In this document: positions 60,394-64,000 of the stretch, one piece after another | Numbering within the stretch: position 1 is the first letter of the stretch | Layout of the letters: the number at the start of each line of letters is the position of its first letter | Source of the DNA: CAIVAT01 sp964473485 | Lineage (GTDB): Bacteria > Bacteroidota > Bacteroidia > Bacteroidales > FEN-979 | DNA: 64,000 nt | Assembly (NCBI GenBank): GCA_964473485.1 | Contig: CAYYPH010000004.1 | Location: 106,428 to 170,427 of the forward strand | Reading direction: 5' to 3' | Program-made: the position numbers and the translations under genes | Notes under the pieces: model-generated | The model's input: only the letters and a program-made list of their open reading frames with translations | Database searches by the model: none | What the model was told of the DNA's origin: nothing

Positions 60394-61962
60394 ATGGCAA
60401 TAATCAGTCGATCAGTCCTGCTTTCATTTTTAGCAGGCATTTTCATCCCGGCAACCGCACAGCAGGTGGTTTTTGAAAGGAAGTTTGAAGGCATCAACAT
60501 CTTGCCACCCTGCTTCAGGTATCAAAGGGCGCTTCCGGTTCAGCTCTCGGAGCTGGCCGATAGGTCCACGCTTATCCTTGGTGATTCATACTGTAAAGAT
60601 ACTTGCGGTGTCTATGCCAGCGAAAGTTACCATGACCTGAAAAAACTTGACAGCCAGGGGAATGTCATCTGGACCCAATATATCCGTCCCGATACCATCT
60701 TCAGCAACAACGTCTTCATCTATTTATCCTCCTTTCAGGTTCTTGATAATGGAGACATTCTGCTGATCGGTGAAAAACAAGGGAGCATGTTCGGAGCCAG
60801 GGTGGTGCATCTCATCCTCCTTGACAGTAACGGTCAGCATCTCTTTGATACAACATACTCCAATGGTAACCCAAATTATATCTATACAGTTCCGCATGGC
60901 AGCGCCAGGTGTGGCAATGGATATGTGATCGCCGGCGAAACATTCATCCCATGGGGAGCCTCCGAAGCGTACGTCCTGAAACTGAACCAGGCATACGAAA
61001 AGGAATGGGAATTCAAACTCGGCCATTCAACCAGCGCCTATAGTATTATTCATCGGGTCATCCCTAACTCCGACGGTTCATTTGATTGTTTCGGTGATAT
61101 GCGGATGCCTTCGACAGGAAGAGATGCCCCGATGTTTCTGAAGTTGAACGCCAACGGGCAGCAAGTCATGCTGAAGACCTATGAAGATCCGCTTTCAGAA
61201 ATTCCGATGATGGATGCCATCGCCGGCCCCGGTTACCGTTTGATCCTGGGCCGGTATTTCGATACCTGTTTCCATCCCATGCTGATAAAAACCGATGAGA
61301 ACGGTAACGAGCTATGGCGAAAAATTTATCCCGTTTCGCCTGGTACCGGATTGATGCCCAATGCGGTTGCAGCGAACCAGCAAAACGAGTTTTTGGTGGC
61401 GGGAGAAAAGGATATCAGTGATCCTGATTATCAAATTTGGGATGCTTCGGATATCTACCTGATGAAAACCGATTTCAACGGCAACAAGATCTGGGATGCA
61501 TCTTACGGCACCAACCTTACTCGGGATTCATCATCCTGGGCCTGCTGGGAATTCGGGTCTGATGTGGTTTGTTCGCAAGATGGCAGTTACCTGGTCCTGG
61601 GTGATGACAACATCAATGCCGATTACGGACCGGTGATGGCAGTCCTGAAGATCGCCGAGGGGATGGTCGGAATGCCGGGTATCGACAACATGGAAACCCG
61701 GGTGATCGTATTCCCCTGCCCGGTGCATGACCAGTCAATTGTAAAGTTTACCACAGGTCCATCTCCGTCCGACGAACGTTACCAGCTGTCTGACGGAACT
61801 TTTTCACTGTTTGATCTTACCGGTCGGTTGATCAATCAAATCCGGAACATCCGTTCAGATCATTTCATCCTCAACCGCCAGGGATTCCCGACAGGTATCT
61901 ATTTCTATTCATTGGAAGAAGGCCCGGTCACCGTTGCACGAGGAAAACTTCTTTTTGATTAA
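60394..61962 (+). CDS. Secreted protein with type IX sorting domain, function unknown
   Basis: This 522-residue protein has a signal peptide (about 1-23, ending ATAQQ) and a C-terminal type A sorting domain (about 435-522, VIVFPCPVHDQSIVKFTTG ... QGFPTGIYFYSLEEG), so it is exported by the type IX system. The body has propeller-like strands with patterns such as LDNGDILLIGEKQGS, LIKTDENGNELWRKIYP and LMKTDFNGNKIWDASYG, resembling the repeats of the protein at 29715-31388, but less regular. C68 and C72 (YCKDTCGVY) may form a disulfide. A near-match to the -7 consensus (TAATTTAG) lies about 60 nt upstream. Confidence 0.8.
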   Translation: MAIISRSVLLSFLAGIFIPATAQQVVFERKFEGINILPPCFRYQRALPVQLSELADRSTLILGDSYCKDTCGVYASESYHDLKKLDSQGNVIWTQYIRPDTIFSNNVFIYLSSFQVLDNGDILLIGEKQGSMFGARVVHLILLDSNGQHLFDTTYSNGNPNYIYTVPHGSARCGNGYVIAGETFIPWGASEAYVLKLNQAYEKEWEFKLGHSTSAYSIIHRVIPNSDGSFDCFGDMRMPSTGRDAPMFLKLNANGQQVMLKTYEDPLSEIPMMDAIAGPGYRLILGRYFDTCFHPMLIKTDENGNELWRKIYPVSPGTGLMPNAVAANQQNEFLVAGEKDISDPDYQIWDASDIYLMKTDFNGNKIWDASYGTNLTRDSSSWACWEFGSDVVCSQDGSYLVLGDDNINADYGPVMAVLKIAEGMVGMPGIDNMETRVIVFPCPVHDQSIVKFTTGPSPSDERYQLSDGTFSLFDLTGRLINQIRNIRSDHFILNRQGFPTGIYFYSLEEGPVTVARGKLLFD

Positions 61963-62047
61963 TTGATGGATCACTGCCCGCTTTCAATCATCCTCAAATT
62001 TTGGATATTTAACCATGCACGTTCCGGCAGGAGCTTATGCTGTCGTG

Positions 62048-62100
62048 ATTTTGCATTTTGATTTTGTATTTTGATTTTTGCATTTCTTCATTGTATTTCT
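62048..62100. repeat. AT-rich low-complexity tract before the threonine dehydrogenase gene
   Basis: The tract consists of repeats of TTTTGCATTTTGATTTTGTA type. It resembles the first block of the composite elements but is less regular. It contains TTG words that could act as the -33 element of the following promoter. Confidence 0.6.
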
Positions 62101-62111
62101 TCCTATTTTTG
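62078..62111 (+). promoter_or_regulatory. Possible promoter of the threonine dehydrogenase gene
   Basis: TATTTTTG (62104-62111) fits TAnnTTTG. TTG at 62078-62080 lies 23 nt upstream, a little more than the usual spacing, and is part of the AT-rich tract. The start codon is 21 nt downstream. Confidence 0.38.
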
Positions 62112-62132
62112 CGTTAAATTTTTAACAACTGA

Positions 62133-63083
62133 ATGATGGAAAAAATACTGGTAATCGGATGTGCGGGCCAGATCGGCTCGGAACTCACGCTTGAACTGCG
62201 TAAAATCTATGGAGATTCAAAAGTAATTGCCACTGATATCAGGCCTGCGCCACCCGATGTGGCAGGTTCGGGACCATTCGAGATCCTCGATGTTCTGGAT
62301 GCCTCCAAACTCCAGTTGATCCTCGAGCATGAGAAAATCACCCAGATTTACCATTTGGCAGCCATCTTGTCAGGCAATGCTGAAAAGCGCCCGCTCGCCT
62401 CGTGGGATATCAACATGCGCAGCCTGATGAACGTGCTGGAGCTTGCCCGTGAACTGAAGATCCCCAAGATCTTCTGGCCCTCCTCGATTGCTGTCTTCGG
62501 TCCCACCACCCCGAGAATGGATACCCCGCAGTTTACAATCATGGAACCAAACACGGTGTATGGCATCAGCAAGCTGGCAGGCGAACGCTGGATCGAATAT
62601 TATTTCAATAAATATGGCGTCGATACCCGCAGTCTTCGCTACCCTGGGTTGATCAGCTACAAAACCGAAGCCGGCGGCGGTACCACCGATTACGCCGTCG
62701 AGATCTTCTACGAAGCCATCAAACACCGGAAATACGAGTGTTTCCTGGGTCCTGAATCCGCATTGCCCATGATGTTCATGCCCGACGCTATCAAAGCCAC
62801 CATCGACGTGATGGAGGCCGACGCATCGAAGCTTTCACTGCGGTCAAGCTATAATGTGGCCGGCATCTGTTTTACCCCGAAAGTGCTGGCCGCTGAGATC
62901 AAAAAGCACATCCCTGAATTTGAAATCACCTACAAACCCGATTTCCGGCAGGCGATTGCCGATTCATGGCCGGCCTGCATCAACGACGATGTCGCAAGGA
63001 AAGACTGGGGATTGACCTATGAATATGACCTTCCGAAGATGACGGAGGTAATGCTGAGGGAGGTGGGCAAAAAAATGCAATAA
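62133..63083 (+). CDS. tdh: L-threonine 3-dehydrogenase, SDR type
   Basis: This 316-residue short-chain dehydrogenase oxidises L-threonine to 2-amino-3-ketobutyrate with NAD+. The NAD-binding motif GCAGQIGSEL (9-18) and the acidic T-D35 end of strand two are visible, as is the catalytic Y143-x3-K147 (TVYGISKLAGE) with a Ser in WPSSIAVFGP. The segments AVFGPTTPRMDTPQ and YPGLISYKTEAGGGTTDYAV match the SDR-type threonine dehydrogenases common in Bacteroidota, not the zinc type. The start may be at either of two consecutive ATGs (62133 or 62136). No 2-amino-3-ketobutyrate ligase gene is adjacent. Confidence 0.9.
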   Translation: MMEKILVIGCAGQIGSELTLELRKIYGDSKVIATDIRPAPPDVAGSGPFEILDVLDASKLQLILEHEKITQIYHLAAILSGNAEKRPLASWDINMRSLMNVLELARELKIPKIFWPSSIAVFGPTTPRMDTPQFTIMEPNTVYGISKLAGERWIEYYFNKYGVDTRSLRYPGLISYKTEAGGGTTDYAVEIFYEAIKHRKYECFLGPESALPMMFMPDAIKATIDVMEADASKLSLRSSYNVAGICFTPKVLAAEIKKHIPEFEITYKPDFRQAIADSWPACINDDVARKDWGLTYEYDLPKMTEVMLREVGKKMQ

Positions 63084-63199
63084 AACTGATGGCGTCCATG
63101 GATGCGTTTTAAAAAAAAAGCCCTTACGCTCAAGGTCCTTTTCACGCACCTTCTGAGCAAGTTATGGAAAGTTGTTCATTGCTTGGCAGGCGGATGAAG

Positions 63200-63832
63200 T
63201 CATTCTGAAGGTTTGAATTCATCTGAAATCCAGTTTTCACACCATTCTGCAACCTTTGTAAGTTTGACAAGCCTTGCAGTAAATTCCATGTTATCTGGAA
63301 GAAGCCCCGGATGATTCTTTTCCATGGAATCGAGCATGGCTTCAACCATGGCGATATCTTTAACAAATCCAAACCGCAATGTCAGATAATGTATATAAAG
63401 CAAAACCTCCTCCCGACAAAAAGTACTCCTTGCCGGATAAAAGTTTTTAAGATGCAATCTGTCTGACATGCTTATGGAAACACTGTTGTTTTGGTTTAGC
63501 AGTAACGAGGACTCATATAAATATTGAAATAACACATAGCCGGGATACCGGTCTGCATAAATTTTAAATGTTTTCATTAACTTCCGGGTTCCGATTCTCG
63601 ACTCCTGAAACTTCAACTTCAAATACTGAAAAACAACGGCATCCGGATATTTGTTAATCATCTTATCGATCTCAGCCTGATCAGGAGATATCCTTTGATC
63701 AACGATCTTCTCGTACAACCAGTCGGCGTCTCTTCTCACCGATTCCCGGCCGGCATGAATCATATTATCCCCAAAAAGCAAATAATCTGAAAAAAGTTCC
63801 CGGGTAATTTCAAATTCAAGGAGTTGGTTCAA
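63200..63832 (-). CDS. Uncharacterised protein, 5' end unresolved
   Basis: This helical, charged protein of at least 210 residues has no signature I recognise. It contains segments such as FQYLKLKFQESRIGTRKL, VLFQYLYESSLLLNQN and HYLTLRFGFVKDIAMVEAML, which suggest helical repeats. The visible start at 63832 is a TTG. Upstream the same frame stays open to about 63955 and encodes a plausible sequence (REDPDKLGQLLDYSDIIFYE and following residues), then a TGA at 63956-63958. No ATG lies in that stretch, so the true start is either a frameshifted continuation beyond 63958 or a non-ATG codon. The last 40 bases of the window hold no clear gene. Confidence 0.5.
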   Translation of the reverse strand: MNQLLEFEITRELFSDYLLFGDNMIHAGRESVRRDADWLYEKIVDQRISPDQAEIDKMINKYPDAVVFQYLKLKFQESRIGTRKLMKTFKIYADRYPGYVLFQYLYESSLLLNQNNSVSISMSDRLHLKNFYPARSTFCREEVLLYIHYLTLRFGFVKDIAMVEAMLDSMEKNHPGLLPDNMEFTARLVKLTKVAEWCENWISDEFKPSE

Positions 63833-64000
63833 GGTTTCATTTGCCTTGTCCCGTTCCTCATTAGATACAATGTATTCATAGAAAATTATATCCGAATAAT
63901 CAAGTAATTGACCCAGCTTATCCGGATCTTCCCGCGATAACTTTTTTGTAACTAATCAGTGGTAAAAAAATAAGGTTTATTAACCGATTTTTAGAGTAAT

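Overview
The window is a stretch of Bacteroidota chromosome, most likely Bacteroidales-like. The evidence is a SusC/SusD pair, C-terminal type IX secretion sorting domains on three secreted proteins, many lipoproteins, an rnfBCDGEA operon, and promoters matching the Bacteroidota pattern (TTG, 19-23 nt, TAnnTTTG) instead of sigma-70 -35/-10 boxes. I see no transposase, integrase, phage gene or CRISPR array. One tRNA (Arg, CCT) is present.

Layout. 1-11933: a same-strand array of signalling genes, made of the end of a response regulator, a REC-histidine kinase, and four membrane sensor kinases that share nearly the same kinase core behind different sensors (two TPR, one 14-blade propeller, one six-helix membrane domain). 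12048-16906: a SusC/SusD pair read the other way. 17306-26604: ApbE flavin transferase and an RseC-like protein, divergent from a dihydroorotate dehydrogenase-like protein, the six rnf genes and a NhaD-type antiporter. Together these look like an ion-gradient energy module: Rnf links ferredoxin/NADH redox to ion pumping, ApbE flavinylates RnfG and RnfD, and NhaD exchanges Na+ for H+. 26725-29545: an ECF sigma factor, a putative anti-sigma protein and a repetitive DUF4097-like exported protein. 29715-38922: a T9SS-exported repeat protein, tRNA-Arg, metG, a GH92 mannosidase, a T9SS subtilisin and an exported peroxiredoxin. 39069-43377: an SPFH / 58-residue Arc-like / DUF1648 trio, tyrS and three small redox or Cys-rich genes. 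43399-51448: an ACE-like peptidase, cysS, another TPR histidine kinase, a GT39-type glycosyltransferase and a membrane LytTR regulator. 51659-63083: a radical SAM protein, a small lipoprotein, GH2, an NTF2-NTF2-thioredoxin fusion, GH27, a truncated retropepsin-like protein, a T9SS protein and threonine dehydrogenase. The window ends in an uncharacterised gene whose 5' end is unresolved.

Two patterns are not explained by ordinary gene content. First, many intergenic gaps carry a composite low-complexity element whose sub-blocks keep the same order and polarity from place to place: AATTCAAATGTC-like, then GATTAGCGATTAG- or GCAATAGGCAATAGG-like, then TTTTCAATT-like, then (ATTCACTC)n. These tracts supply stop codons, falsely extend reading frames, and in one place supply the -33 element of a promoter. 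Second, a 24-bp coding repeat has expanded at the same loop inside the ATPase domain of the sensor kinases, with a different copy number in each.
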